Origin: Synergistaceae bacterium | Lineage (GTDB): Bacteria > Synergistota > Synergistia > Synergistales > Aminobacteriaceae | DNA: 64,000 nt | Reading direction: 5' to 3' | Assembly: GCA_018436595.1 (NCBI GenBank) | Contig: JAHDLC010000015.1 | Span: forward strand, 32,055 to 96,054 | Part shown: piece after piece, positions 25,402-35,846 of the stretch | Numbering within the stretch: position 1 is the first letter of the stretch | Layout: the number at the start of each line of letters is the position of its first letter | Position numbers and translations under genes: made by a program | The notes under the pieces: model-generated | Database searches by the model: none | What the model was told of the DNA's origin: nothing | What the model saw: the letters and a program-made list of their open reading frames with translations, nothing else

Positions 25402-25668
25402 TCACCTCATCTCCCCGCTTTCACAGGAAGGGAACTGGATCCATACAGGATCCGCAGATTTTTCCAGCCGTTTTCTGACCGATTCCGGGAGCCCGTCGAA
25501 CCACTCCTTCTCCACCGCGACGAAGGCGGCCTTCTCCTCCGGCAGGGCGGCAAAAACGGATGCCGACTCTCCCGGAGATTCGCACGCCAGCGGGACCAGC
25601 CCCAGGAGGGACCAGAGGTCGACGAACACCTGGCTTCCCACGGCGAATCCTCTTCCCGTTTCAGTCAT
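25402..25668 (-). CDS. V/A-type ATPase subunit F (ntpG-like)
   Basis: An 88-residue protein is encoded between C and A, where the F subunit (Enterococcus ntpG) belongs. The pattern FAVGSQVFVDLWSLLGLVPL, then AAFVAVEKEWFDGLPESVRKRLE, corresponds to the Rossmann-like F fold in which a G-D-E/T-V-x-G-F start is expected; here it is diverged. It is short compared with the usual 100 or so residues. Assignment relies mostly on position. It overlaps both neighbours by 2-4 nt. Confidence 0.8.
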   Translation of the reverse strand: MTETGRGFAVGSQVFVDLWSLLGLVPLACESPGESASVFAALPEEKAAFVAVEKEWFDGLPESVRKRLEKSADPVWIQFPSCESGEMR

Positions 25669-26726
25669 ACTGTCCCCTCCTCCTGCAGAAAAAGGTGCCG
25701 TTCCAAATCCGCCGCCGGCATTTTAAGGGACAGCCCGACCGCGAGCAGGGAGAGGTTCTTCCATTCCTGCACTACCTGGGCTGCATACCCCAAAGACACG
25801 TCCGTCCCGAGAAGATTTTGCCTGTAAAGGCTCTTCTGCCATTCGTAAAAATGCCGCTGGAAGGACCGGAAAAGATCGGACCGGGTTCTTTCTCCGCGTT
25901 TTCCCGGTACGAAAGACCATCCTGACCCGGCAAACAGTTTGTCCGGGTCATCCAGGGATTCGAGGGCTTCCTGCGAAAAACCCCACCCTCCGGGAAGAAA
26001 GGCCTGGTCCCTCGACACCGCTTCTTTCCTTGGCCTGAGCCAGATGCTGAAATTCCACAGGTCAGTCAGCCTGCCGAGATACTCCTCGATTCTCCGGCTG
26101 TTTTCGTTGTTCCTTCCCCTGAGCCGTTCGCTCCACCAGCCAAACCAGCCGGAATAAAGCGCACGCTCGGCCCGGAAAAGATCGCCCGTTTCATGAAGCA
26201 CCCGGTAGGACTCCCCCAGGATTCGGGCAAAGTCATGGTTTTCCTCGTGGCATCGGACTGCCCCGTCGGCGGGGGTGGCACTTTTTTTCCACAGGTCGTC
26301 GTAAAAAGCAAGATCGGCAAGGGAATACCTGTGCCAGGCGGGGGAATTCTTCGGCCGAATTCCTCCTGGAGACGCCCGCAGGAGAATCCGGCCGTTGTGA
26401 AGGTCGCCCAGGGAGAGGATCACGGAAAAAAAAAGGAGGCTTTCCCCCCGTGCGAGAGAAGCCGTTTCCCGCAATATGTCCGCCGCTCCCCAGGCCAGGG
26501 CGTTCTCTATCCTTCCAAGGAGAGATCCGCCGCCTGTGGCGAGCTGCTCGCGGTACCTGGGCCCATAGCGGCTTTCAAGCAGAAAAAGCTCCATATCCTC
26601 GAGGGAACCGGAGGCAAGGCGGGAAAAGACTTCCCTGCCGAGAAGCCTCGTTCCTCTTGCCCGGATCACGGCGTTGAGATATTCATAGTTCGGCGATTCG
26701 CCGATGAATTTCTGTGAAGGAATCAT
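25665..26726 (-). CDS. ntpC: V/A-type ATPase subunit C (connector, d-like)
   Basis: This 353-residue, mostly helical protein begins FIGESPNYEYLNAVIRARGTRLL, the typical opening of C/d subunits (YxYxNAxVRAxxxxLL). It caps the membrane rotor ring and connects it to the D/F shaft. The body is divergent, as usual for this subunit. Its 5' end overlaps subunit E by 44 nt; the overlapping N-terminus is the conserved part, so the overlap looks genuine. Confidence 0.88.
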   Translation of the reverse strand: MIPSQKFIGESPNYEYLNAVIRARGTRLLGREVFSRLASGSLEDMELFLLESRYGPRYREQLATGGGSLLGRIENALAWGAADILRETASLARGESLLFFSVILSLGDLHNGRILLRASPGGIRPKNSPAWHRYSLADLAFYDDLWKKSATPADGAVRCHEENHDFARILGESYRVLHETGDLFRAERALYSGWFGWWSERLRGRNNENSRRIEEYLGRLTDLWNFSIWLRPRKEAVSRDQAFLPGGWGFSQEALESLDDPDKLFAGSGWSFVPGKRGERTRSDLFRSFQRHFYEWQKSLYRQNLLGTDVSLGYAAQVVQEWKNLSLLAVGLSLKMPAADLERHLFLQEEGTV

Positions 26727-27318
26727 GCATACACCGGGAGAGCCTGAGCGAAAACCAGGAAGACAGTCTTTCCCACCGAGTGAGGAAGGTATTGTCGATA
26801 ATTTCGTTTTCCGTCTCCGCCCTGCAGCCGCCCCATCCGTTCAGATGTGTTTCCCGTATTTCCACGCCCTCGAAAAGACTTCTGTTTTCTGCCGTTTCCC
26901 GGAGAAGATCAGCGTCTCCCGTCTCCACAAGAAGAACCGCGGGCCTGCCGCAGGACATCAGAGCCTCCTCCGCAAGTCTGGAAAGGGCCCGGCCGTACCG
27001 CTCCCGGTCGGAAGTGCGGAGAGTATCCGCCATCTTGTGAAGATCCTCTCCGAAGGATGCGGCCAGGTTCGAAAACTCCCCGAGAAAGAAGGCTCCCGCG
27101 GAAGCGGAGGCGCTTTTCCTCTTCTCGCCGGCCAGAAAACTGAACCGGGCATCCTGTTCCTTCCGAAGAGCGGTCACCTTCTTCTGAACGGAAACTCTCC
27201 TTTCGGCGATAAGATCGGCGATCTCATCGTCCCGGGCTCTTTCCAGACGGCCCGTTTTCTCAAGGTGCTCCCTTGCGAGAGCCTCCTTGAAGGACTCGAG
27301 GTCCTTCCCGCCGGTCAT
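26683..27318 (-). CDS. ntpE: V/A-type ATPase subunit E (peripheral stalk)
   Basis: The 211-residue protein has a charged N-terminal helix (about 1-75) predicted to form a coiled coil with the small stalk subunit, and a globular C-terminal half (VEIRETHLNGWGGCRAETEN) that binds the head. GGCRAE and NTFLTRWERL match the E family (GGxxxxxxxG.i.idNTfeaRl). It starts 15 nt after the K gene. Confidence 0.85.
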   Translation of the reverse strand: MTGGKDLESFKEALAREHLEKTGRLERARDDEIADLIAERRVSVQKKVTALRKEQDARFSFLAGEKRKSASASAGAFFLGEFSNLAASFGEDLHKMADTLRTSDRERYGRALSRLAEEALMSCGRPAVLLVETGDADLLRETAENRSLFEGVEIRETHLNGWGGCRAETENEIIDNTFLTRWERLSSWFSLRLSRCMHDSFTEIHRRIAEL

Positions 27319-27333
27319 TTCCTGCCCGGTCCC

Positions 27334-27552
27334 TCAGGCGAACTGGAGAATGAGCATGATGGCCACCACAAAGCCGAGGATGACCATGGTCTCGGGGATG
27401 GCTTCAAGGATGATGATGGTGCCTCCCGTCTCCGGTTTTTCTGCCACCGTTCCCGCGCCCGCGCTTCCGATTTTTGCCTGGGCGTAGGCAGTGGCGACGG
27501 CAGGAATTCCGACCGCGAGGGCCGCTGCAAGGGCTATGAGTGCTTTTTCCAC
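27334..27552 (-). CDS. ntpK: V/A-type ATPase subunit K (rotor ring proteolipid), single hairpin
   Basis: The 72-residue proteolipid has two transmembrane helices (ALIALAAALAVGIPAVATAY and ILEAIPETMVILGFVVAIML), so one hairpin rather than the duplicated four-helix K of Enterococcus. The ion-carrying glutamate is Glu54 in IPET, with Gln25 on helix 1, Ile52 and Thr55 around it. This set resembles the Na+ ligands of Na+-translocating rotors (Gln on helix 1 plus E-S/T on helix 2); a Glu50 one helical turn earlier is unusual. It overlaps subunit I by 19 nt. Confidence 0.93.
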   Translation of the reverse strand: MEKALIALAAALAVGIPAVATAYAQAKIGSAGAGTVAEKPETGGTIIILEAIPETMVILGFVVAIMLILQFA

Positions 27553-29441
27553 GAAGATCCGCTCCTTCGCTGAAATGGTGTGTATTCTTTTCCGTTCCCG
27601 GAATAGAACTTGCCGAAGAACTCCACGTAGTGCAGCCTGGCCGAATGGAGGGCCGAGCCCCCTATGGCCAGCACAAAATTCAGAAGGTGTATCATGAGAG
27701 CCAGAAAGATGCCGAAGACTGACAGGCCGAAGACATCAAGGAATTTCGAGGCCACGAGGGCCAGAATAGCGGAGGAAAGACCAATGGCCGCAATGCGGAC
27801 ATAGCTGATGATATTGCCGATGCTGCCCAGGGTCTCGATGATCCCGCCGATGCCTCCTCCCGCGATGAGAAGGGCAAGACCAATGACCAGCAGAGAAAAG
27901 GGAACGGTGAAAACTCCCCTGGGCATCTCCGCCTTCAGGACGACGAGTCCCGCGACGAGTGCCAGGAGCACGGCCAGATTGCCTGCCTTTTCCATCCAGA
28001 GGTGCCGGTGGCTGTTCCTGACCCCCTGGTATATGCCCAGGAGAAGTCCGAAAAAGACGTGGGCCGCCCCGAGGGCCACTGTAAAAACCACCACCGGGAG
28101 GACGCTCACCGAACGCTCCACCCAAAGGGGTTCGAGATGGAAGAGCCTGTGCCCCGCGTCGCCGAAGAATTCCCCCCAGGCCGCGCCCCAGACAATGCTC
28201 CAGAGCGAAACGGAGAGGAGGATGGAGCCGATGTCCCGGAGCATGGGCCGCACCGCCTTCTTCAGCTTGAGAGAGAGAAGGAGGATCAGTGCTCCATACC
28301 CCATGTCGCCGATCATGCACCCGGAAAAGAACGGGAAAAAGAGAGCCACGGCGGTCGTTGGATCGATCCCTGAATAGGATGGCGGCCGCAGAAGCTTCAG
28401 GAACAGTTCGAAGGGAGCGCACAGGGGCCTGTTGTTCAGGGAGGTGGGTACAGTGCTCCACTCCTTTTCCCCGGGATGTCTCCACTGGAGAAGCACATCA
28501 TCGCCGAAACGGCCTTTCAGGGCGGACACCGTGGCCTCGAGGGCATCCTCGGGAATCCATCCGTGGAGGGTGAAGGTATCCGCAGACGGGTCGAGTCTGG
28601 CCTCCACTGCGGCCTGCTCCGTCCGGGCGTCGATGAAAAGGAACAGGGCGGCGAGCCGGGGCCCCCATTCCCCGGAAGCCCGGCGAAGATCCCCGGAAAT
28701 GGTCTCCAGCCTTTCGGAAAGGGTCTCTGATTTTTTTCCGAGGATGGCAAGGGCATCCTCCACACGCACGCCGGAACAGAATTCAGGCAAAGACCAGGGA
28801 AGGGCTTTCCAGCGGGACAGTATCTCCGACGCCTCCCCTTCGAGTTCCGGAGAAACCCTGAGCCCCAGCACGCCCATAAAATCCTTGCCGGGAACGAAAT
28901 GGTGCCGTCCATCCCAGGCCTCCCCTCTGGAGGAAAAAGCTCCATGAAGGGCGGCAAGAGCTTGCTGGACCGTATTTTCCGAAATCAGCCACAGCGTTGT
29001 TTTTCCCTGGGGTCCGCCATCCTCCCGCCGGAAGAAGGCAGAAAAGCGGTCGAGGATATCCCGTGCCTTTTTTGCCCTGAGGAGGAGTTCCTCGGAAGCT
29101 GTTCTTTCGTCGAGCAGGCTGGAGAGTCTCTTCCCGAACTCCTCAAGGCTTTTCCCGATTTCCGGGGCAAGCTCGTCAGCCGGCAGGGACGAAAGGAGCT
29201 TTTCCGTATCGTTGATGCTCTCTTCCGAAAGGGACGTCCACTCATCCCAGCCGAGAGATTCCAGAAGGCCCAGCGTTTTTCCCCGAAGAAGCCTGAGCGT
29301 ATTCAGCCGTGCAGATTCGCCGGCTGAAGGACCGCTTCCCTGTTCGAGATGGAGCACCCCGAGCCTGTGAAGCTCCTCTATGATTTCTCTCCGCTTGCCG
29401 GTGACCCCCCAGAGGGCCAGCCGGATCATTTTCCGAATCAT
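27534..29441 (-). CDS. ntpI: V/A-type ATPase subunit I (membrane stator, a-like)
   Basis: The 635-residue protein has a cytoplasmic N-terminal half (about 1-330) and a C-terminal membrane half with about seven to eight helices. The essential arginine for ion transfer is in the motif IGNIISYVRIAAIGLSSAILA (about 550). DPTTAVALFFPFFSGCMIGDMGYG (about 360) is the conserved first membrane segment region. It forms the ion half-channels against the K ring. The start overlaps the stalk subunit gene (ATGA). Confidence 0.95.
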   Translation of the reverse strand: MIRKMIRLALWGVTGKRREIIEELHRLGVLHLEQGSGPSAGESARLNTLRLLRGKTLGLLESLGWDEWTSLSEESINDTEKLLSSLPADELAPEIGKSLEEFGKRLSSLLDERTASEELLLRAKKARDILDRFSAFFRREDGGPQGKTTLWLISENTVQQALAALHGAFSSRGEAWDGRHHFVPGKDFMGVLGLRVSPELEGEASEILSRWKALPWSLPEFCSGVRVEDALAILGKKSETLSERLETISGDLRRASGEWGPRLAALFLFIDARTEQAAVEARLDPSADTFTLHGWIPEDALEATVSALKGRFGDDVLLQWRHPGEKEWSTVPTSLNNRPLCAPFELFLKLLRPPSYSGIDPTTAVALFFPFFSGCMIGDMGYGALILLLSLKLKKAVRPMLRDIGSILLSVSLWSIVWGAAWGEFFGDAGHRLFHLEPLWVERSVSVLPVVVFTVALGAAHVFFGLLLGIYQGVRNSHRHLWMEKAGNLAVLLALVAGLVVLKAEMPRGVFTVPFSLLVIGLALLIAGGGIGGIIETLGSIGNIISYVRIAAIGLSSAILALVASKFLDVFGLSVFGIFLALMIHLLNFVLAIGGSALHSARLHYVEFFGKFYSGNGKEYTPFQRRSGSSWKKHS

Positions 29442-29791
29442 GGTTCCTTCTCTCCAAGAAGGGCGGCGAACACTTCTTCCCGAAGGCTTTTCAGGACCGG
29501 GTCGCCTGAAATCCGCCCTGAAATTTCATCCCTGATGGACGAAATTTCCTTCTCAAGGCTGGACGCGAGGAGTTCAAGCTCTTTTTCCCTGGCCCGCCAT
29601 TCGGCCTCCACCTGTCTCAGCGTCTCGGCCTCCATCTCGGAAAGCCGAAGGAGTGCCTGCTCTCTGGCGAGACGGCACTCCTTCCTTTTTTTTTCAAGGG
29701 CAGCATCCAGTTCGCCTGAGAAACGGCGAATTTCTTCCTCTATTTCGCCGAATTCACCTGACGGAACCGCAGCTTCAACCCTGTTCAGCAC
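29438..29791 (-). CDS. V/A-type ATPase small peripheral-stalk subunit (ntpF/G-like coiled coil)
   Basis: The 117-residue protein is a continuous charged helix (EIEEEIRRFSGELDAALEKK and REKELELLASSLEKEISSIR), as expected for the partner of subunit E. It is the first ATPase gene, in the place of ntpF in the Enterococcus ntpFIKECGABD order. Its 5' end overlaps the CBS-domain gene by 17 nt and its 3' end overlaps subunit I, so the three are probably translationally coupled. Confidence 0.82.
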   Translation of the reverse strand: MLNRVEAAVPSGEFGEIEEEIRRFSGELDAALEKKRKECRLAREQALLRLSEMEAETLRQVEAEWRAREKELELLASSLEKEISSIRDEISGRISGDPVLKSLREEVFAALLGEKEP

Positions 29792-30248
29792 CGCGGCTCA
29801 CGCTTTCATCCATGAGAAACTCGCAGAAAGCCTCCCGGCTGATCATACCTGCGAGTTTGCCGTTTTCAACAACGGGAAGCCGCTTCACCGACTTGCGGAT
29901 CATCAGGTCCGCCACCGCCATGAGGCTTGTCTCCGGTTCCACGAAGATGGGGTTCCGGTTCATGAAATCCCCCACCTTCTTGTTTCCGAAAGACCGGAAT
30001 CTTGAAAGAAGAAGATCCTCTTCGTCCTCCAGGAAAGAAGAACGGGCAAGCACTTCAAGATAGGTGGGAACTGCGGCTTTCAGGACGTCGCTTTCGGAAA
30101 GGAATCCCACAAGGTTCCAGTCTTCGTCGAGAACGGGAATCCCCTGCAGGTTATGGCTGTACAGAACGTGGATGGCATCCTGAACCAGGTCATCCTCCAG
30201 GACCGAGGTGAGGTCGAAGTTCATTATGTCCTTCGCGGCGGTCTTCAC
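29775..30248 (-). CDS. CBS-pair protein coupled to the V/A-ATPase operon
   Basis: The 157-residue protein is essentially two CBS domains: first KDIMNFDLTSVLEDDLVQDA..HNLQGIPVLDEDWNLVGFLSESDVL, then VGDFMNRNPIFVEPETSLMAVADLM..VKRLPVVENGKLAGMISREAF. CBS pairs bind adenine nucleotides and act as energy or ligand sensors. The start is GTG 30248 with AGGAG 6 nt upstream, overlapping the preceding glycosyltransferase stop (GTGA); the frame is open further upstream but belongs to that gene. A 17-nt overlap couples it to the first ATPase gene. A sensing role for the ATPase is an inference from position. Confidence 0.85.
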   Translation of the reverse strand: MKTAAKDIMNFDLTSVLEDDLVQDAIHVLYSHNLQGIPVLDEDWNLVGFLSESDVLKAAVPTYLEVLARSSFLEDEEDLLLSRFRSFGNKKVGDFMNRNPIFVEPETSLMAVADLMIRKSVKRLPVVENGKLAGMISREAFCEFLMDESVSRGAEQG

Positions 30249-31969
30249 TCTGCGCTCCTGTCTTCCCTGAAGGGACGCAGGCCGAGCTTCGTGAGAAAAA
30301 CCCTGCACACAAAGATGAAAAGATCGATATCCCGCTTCCACCTCCAGGGTTCCTGAAGAAGGCGGAACAGCCATTCAAGACCGAGTTTCTGCCAGGCGCC
30401 CGGTGCCCTTCTGAGCTGACCCGACACCACGTCAAAGGCTCCGCCGACCCCCACGGCGACCATATCGCCGAGAAGCCGGGCGTTCTCCCGGATCCAGATC
30501 TCCTGACGGGGAACACCCATTGCAACGAAAAGAATCTTCGCACCGCTGTCTCGGACGGCTCCGGCGACGGAGGCGTCGCAGGGATCGAAATAACCGTTCC
30601 TCCAGCCTGCGATGACAAGATCCGGGTATTGTTCCTTCAGGGTTTCAGCCGCCCCCTTCACCGCTTCCTCCTTCGCGCCGAGGAGGTACACCGGCAGTCT
30701 TTCAGCAGCGGCCGTCCGGCTCAGGCGCATCATGAAGTCTATCCCCGCCACCCTCTCCTGGACCGGCGTACCGAGAAAACGAAGGGCCCAGACAAGGCCG
30801 GCGCCGTCGGCAAGGGTGAGGAAGGAGCTGCGAAGCGCATCGGCATAGCCCCGGTTCTTTTCCGCTTCCATAACGGCAAGGGCGTTCACCGTGGACACCA
30901 GGGAAACCCCTTTGCCGGACAGTGCAGCCGCCCTCGTTTTGGCGAGAGCATAGTCCATGGAGACATTATCGACAGAGGTGCTCCAGATGGAGGGTTTCAG
31001 GGGCATTTCCGCATTCTCCTTCATTTTTCGGATGAAAGGCATGATGGCAAGGCCGGTGAAGAGGATGGTGGCGCTGACCCACAGCATCATGAAGAGGGAA
31101 TTCCCGAGCTGGGAGATGGCGATGACCGCTCCGCCGAGGGCGCAGAGGGACGTGATGAATCGGACGGCGCTCGGGTGGTCAAGCCCGCGGCTGATGAGCT
31201 TTCTGTACAGGACTGCCGCCCCGTGGGGTTTGGAAGAAAAGGCAAGGCCGGCAAAGTGGAGGGACGCCTCCATGATGGGGATGGCAAACAGCCCAAGGGG
31301 AAGGAGCAGAAGAGTGCTGAAGGTGATTCCCTTGCTCACGCCCAGCACTGATGTGCCGGCCACGAGGACGCCCCAGAAAGCCGAAAGGGATTCACCCATC
31401 CGGCGGTACATGTGTCCGTGGCGGCTCCAGAACACGCCGAGGAAGGCAAGACCGCAGAGAGACATGAAGAAGGCGTCGGGAAGATCCTGCCCCGAAAATA
31501 CCGTGGCGAGGAGGAGCAGCGAAAAGCTGACGGCGAGAAGATGCCCCGCCATGCCGGGAATGTTGTCCAACTGCTGGAGAAGGACGGGAAAAACACCCAC
31601 CCAGAGGGCGGTCGCAATGATGGAAACTTCAGGTGAAAAATAGTGATACTGCCCGTCAGGAAGGCCGATAAAACCTATCTTCGGCCCGAAGAATGCAAAC
31701 AGAAGGCCGACGAAAAGGTAAACCGTCTTCCACCCCCAGTGCGGCCGGATGTGCTGGCACGTCCCTATGAGGGAAGCGAAGGCCGCCATCCCCACGATGA
31801 AGCGGGATACGGAACTCCCCGCCCAGAGGGCCGCGAGAACCCACGCCGCCACGAGCAAAAGATCACGGAAATAGTTGTACTGGGGCATCTCCATGCTTCT
31901 TCTGCAGCGGCGCTGCAAAAGAAAGCACAGCACCACCGCCGCCGGAACAAAAAATAAAACCTCGGCCAT
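30245..31969 (-). CDS. Degenerate WecA/TagO-like membrane domain fused to WecG/TagA glycosyltransferase
   Basis: The 574-residue protein has two parts. Residues 1 to about 320 form about ten hydrophobic segments that align with WecA/MraY-type phosphoglycosyl transferases: GPKIGFIGLPDGQYHYFSPE, then LDNIPGMAGHL where the family has NLIDGLDGLA, and MYRRMGESLSAFWGVLVAG where it has MGDTGSLFLGF. The catalytic aspartates are therefore lost. Residues about 325-565 are a WecG/TagA/CpsF glycosyltransferase (STVNALAVMEAEKN, ADGAGLVWALRFLG, VAMGVPRQEIWI, VGVGGAFDVVSGQLRRAP). Such enzymes add the second sugar to undecaprenyl-linked intermediates. The start ATG 31969 is chosen because a promoter lies at 32026-32054; it has only a weak ribosome-binding site (GAGAG). 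Confidence 0.8.
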   Translation of the reverse strand: MAEVLFFVPAAVVLCFLLQRRCRRSMEMPQYNYFRDLLLVAAWVLAALWAGSSVSRFIVGMAAFASLIGTCQHIRPHWGWKTVYLFVGLLFAFFGPKIGFIGLPDGQYHYFSPEVSIIATALWVGVFPVLLQQLDNIPGMAGHLLAVSFSLLLLATVFSGQDLPDAFFMSLCGLAFLGVFWSRHGHMYRRMGESLSAFWGVLVAGTSVLGVSKGITFSTLLLLPLGLFAIPIMEASLHFAGLAFSSKPHGAAVLYRKLISRGLDHPSAVRFITSLCALGGAVIAISQLGNSLFMMLWVSATILFTGLAIMPFIRKMKENAEMPLKPSIWSTSVDNVSMDYALAKTRAAALSGKGVSLVSTVNALAVMEAEKNRGYADALRSSFLTLADGAGLVWALRFLGTPVQERVAGIDFMMRLSRTAAAERLPVYLLGAKEEAVKGAAETLKEQYPDLVIAGWRNGYFDPCDASVAGAVRDSGAKILFVAMGVPRQEIWIRENARLLGDMVAVGVGGAFDVVSGQLRRAPGAWQKLGLEWLFRLLQEPWRWKRDIDLFIFVCRVFLTKLGLRPFREDRSAE

Positions 31970-32025
31970 GAATCTCTCAGCAAACAGTATGATTAGCCCT
32001 CCCTGGATATAAGGCTCCACCTTCG

Positions 32026-32054
32026 ATTGTACCAGCAGCTTCCCTATTTTTCCA
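32026..32054 (-). promoter_or_regulatory. Candidate promoter for the glycosyltransferase-CBS-ATPase unit
   Basis: On the minus strand TGGAAA (32054-32049), 17 nt, TACAAT (32031-32026). The start near 32019 leaves about 50 nt of leader before ATG 31969. It sits after the serS stop (32126) and upstream of all nine ATPase genes. Confidence 0.45.
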
Positions 32055-32125
32055 CCCCGGATGCTGTATGAATCCCCAGACTTCCCTGGCGGAGAGGACA
32101 ACGCCGCGAGTATAATGGCCCAATA

Positions 32126-33881
<1,756 letters not shown>

Positions 33882-33905
33882 TTCAACCGCTCCTTTCAGC
33901 CTGTG

Positions 33906-35165
33906 TCAGCTCAGGAAGTCCCGGACGTGAAAAAGATGTCCGAGCTTGGATTCTTTCGTGCCGAGGTACCGTTCGTTGTAGCGGTTCGGCGGGATAACCA
34001 GGGGAATCCGCTCCACGATCTCAAGGCCGTATCCCTGGAGCCCCACCACTTTCCTCGGATTGTTGGTGATGAGGCGGATGCTCCCGACACCAAGGTCCTG
34101 AAGGATCTGGGCACCGATACCGTAATCCCTCAGGTCCGCGGGGTATCCCAGGGCCACGTTCGCCTCCACCGTGTCGAGCCCCTTCTCCTGGAGCTGGTAG
34201 GCCTTGAGCTTTTCGGCGATCCCGATGCCCCTGCCTTCCTGGCGCATGTAGAGAAGGATCCCCTGCCCCTCGGCCTCGATCATTTCCATGGCCTGGGCGA
34301 GCTGGGGACCGCAGTCGCACCTCAGGGAACCGAACACGTCCCCCGTGAGGCATTCGGAATGGACCCTCACAAGAACGTTCTCCTTCCCTTCCACAGCCCC
34401 TTTCACGAGGGCCATGTGCACGTGATCGAGGTTGTCGTCGTTCAGGTTCCGGTAGGCATGGGCAGTGAAAAAACCGTGGGAGGTTGGCAGCTCAACCTTC
34501 GCGATCTTTTCCACCAGCTTCTCCCGTTTGCTCCGGTAGGCGATAAGGTCCTCGATGGAAATGATCTTCAGACCGTTCTTTCCCGCGAAGGTCACCAGGT
34601 CGGGCAGGCGGGCCATGGTGCCGTCCTCGTTCATGATCTCGCAGATTACCCCCGCCGGAGGCAGGCCAGCCAGGGTTGCCAGGTCCACCGCCGCCTCCGT
34701 GTGGCCGGCCCGCTTGAGCACCCCGCCCTGGCGGGCCGCCAGGGGAAACATGTGGCCGGGACGGTAAAAATCTTCGGGAGCCGATGCCGGATCCGCAAGC
34801 GCCCGGGCGGTACCCGCCCGCTCCTCGGCGGAAATCCCCGTGGTACAGCCTTCCCGTGCGTCCACCGTCACGAGAAAGGCTGTGCCGTGCTTGTCCGTTC
34901 CTTCCCTGACCATGGGCTCCAGCCGAAGCCGCCGGACGATCTCCCTTCCCAGGGGAACACAGACGAGTCCCCGGGCGTGCCGGACCATGAAATTGACGGC
35001 ATCGGTGGTGACAAGGGAAGCGGCGATAATGAGATCGCCCTCGTTCTCCCTGCAGTCGTCGTCAACCACGATCACCATTTTGCCGTTCCGGATGTCCTCC
35101 ACGGCCTCCTCGATGGAACTGAACACTTCGCCGCTGATCCTGCCGTCCCCGCACAGTGCGGTCAT
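33906..35165 (-). CDS. ribBA: Bifunctional DHBP synthase / GTP cyclohydrolase II
   Basis: The 419-residue fusion has an N-terminal RibB domain (about 10-210: [57 protein letters not shown]) and a C-terminal RibA domain ([21 protein letters not shown] with zinc cysteines, [34 protein letters not shown]). It supplies both precursors of lumazine from ribulose-5-phosphate and GTP. Confidence 0.97.
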   Translation of the reverse strand: MTALCGDGRISGEVFSSIEEAVEDIRNGKMVIVVDDDCRENEGDLIIAASLVTTDAVNFMVRHARGLVCVPLGREIVRRLRLEPMVREGTDKHGTAFLVTVDAREGCTTGISAEERAGTARALADPASAPEDFYRPGHMFPLAARQGGVLKRAGHTEAAVDLATLAGLPPAGVICEIMNEDGTMARLPDLVTFAGKNGLKIISIEDLIAYRSKREKLVEKIAKVELPTSHGFFTAHAYRNLNDDNLDHVHMALVKGAVEGKENVLVRVHSECLTGDVFGSLRCDCGPQLAQAMEMIEAEGQGILLYMRQEGRGIGIAEKLKAYQLQEKGLDTVEANVALGYPADLRDYGIGAQILQDLGVGSIRLITNNPRKVVGLQGYGLEIVERIPLVIPPNRYNERYLGTKESKLGHLFHVRDFLS

Positions 35166-35186
35166 GAAAATGCCTCCCGTATGCGC

Positions 35187-35846
35187 CTACATCCACCCGG
35201 CATCCCGGAGCGAATCCGGGGACAGGGCGGAAGCGCCTGTATTTTTGTTGGTGAAGGCCCCCGCTTCAAGAAGCCTCCTTACGTATTTTCCAAGAATGTC
35301 CGTCTCGATGTTCACCTCGTCACCTGGCCGGAGGTCTCCGAGGGTGGTGGCCTCCAGCGTGGAAGGAATCAGCCCCACGGTACAGGAGGTTCCCGCAAGC
35401 CGGGCCACGGTCAGGCTCACGCCGTCCACCGCCACGGAGCCCCTGGGGACAACCAGAGATGCCGTCTCCCCGTCCAGGCCAAGGGTGAGCAGAACCCCGT
35501 CCCGTCCCCTGGAAATCTCCCGTACCGGGACCACCCCGTCGACATGACCCGTGACGATATGGCCGTCAAGCCTGCCGTCGGCACGGAGGGCCCGTTCCAG
35601 GTTCACCCGTTTCCCCGGGCGGAGCGACCGGAGCTTCGTCTTTTTCAATGTTTCCGGCATGATGTCCACGGAAAAACTTTCTCTTTCAAGAGCAGTCACC
35701 GTAAGACAGGCGCCGCAGACTGCCACGGACTGGCCGGGAACCAGCTCTCCGCCGAACGATGGTGCCCTGAGCGTGAGGACGGCGCAGATCCCGCCGGGCC
35801 TGAGGGAGACTACCGTTCCCACCGTTTCTACAAGGCCGGTGAACAT
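35187..35846 (-). CDS. ribE: Riboflavin synthase alpha chain
   Basis: The 219-residue protein is an internal duplication of two lumazine-binding barrels: MFTGLVETVGTVVSL (family-typical start) with GQSVAVCGACLTVTAL in the first and DGHIVTGHVDGVVPV plus GSVAVDGVSLTVARL in the second. It dismutates two lumazines to riboflavin. The C-terminal extension (AFTNKNTGASALSPD) is short. It overlaps ribD by 19 nt. Confidence 0.96.
   Translation of the reverse strand: MFTGLVETVGTVVSLRPGGICAVLTLRAPSFGGELVPGQSVAVCGACLTVTALERESFSVDIMPETLKKTKLRSLRPGKRVNLERALRADGRLDGHIVTGHVDGVVPVREISRGRDGVLLTLGLDGETASLVVPRGSVAVDGVSLTVARLAGTSCTVGLIPSTLEATTLGDLRPGDEVNIETDILGKYVRRLLEAGAFTNKNTGASALSPDSLRDAGWM

Noticed and set aside
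29349..30005. Plus-strand frame of 218 codons opposite the stalk subunit and CBS gene
   Set aside because: No ribosome-binding site and no protein-like pattern; opposing genes are well supported.
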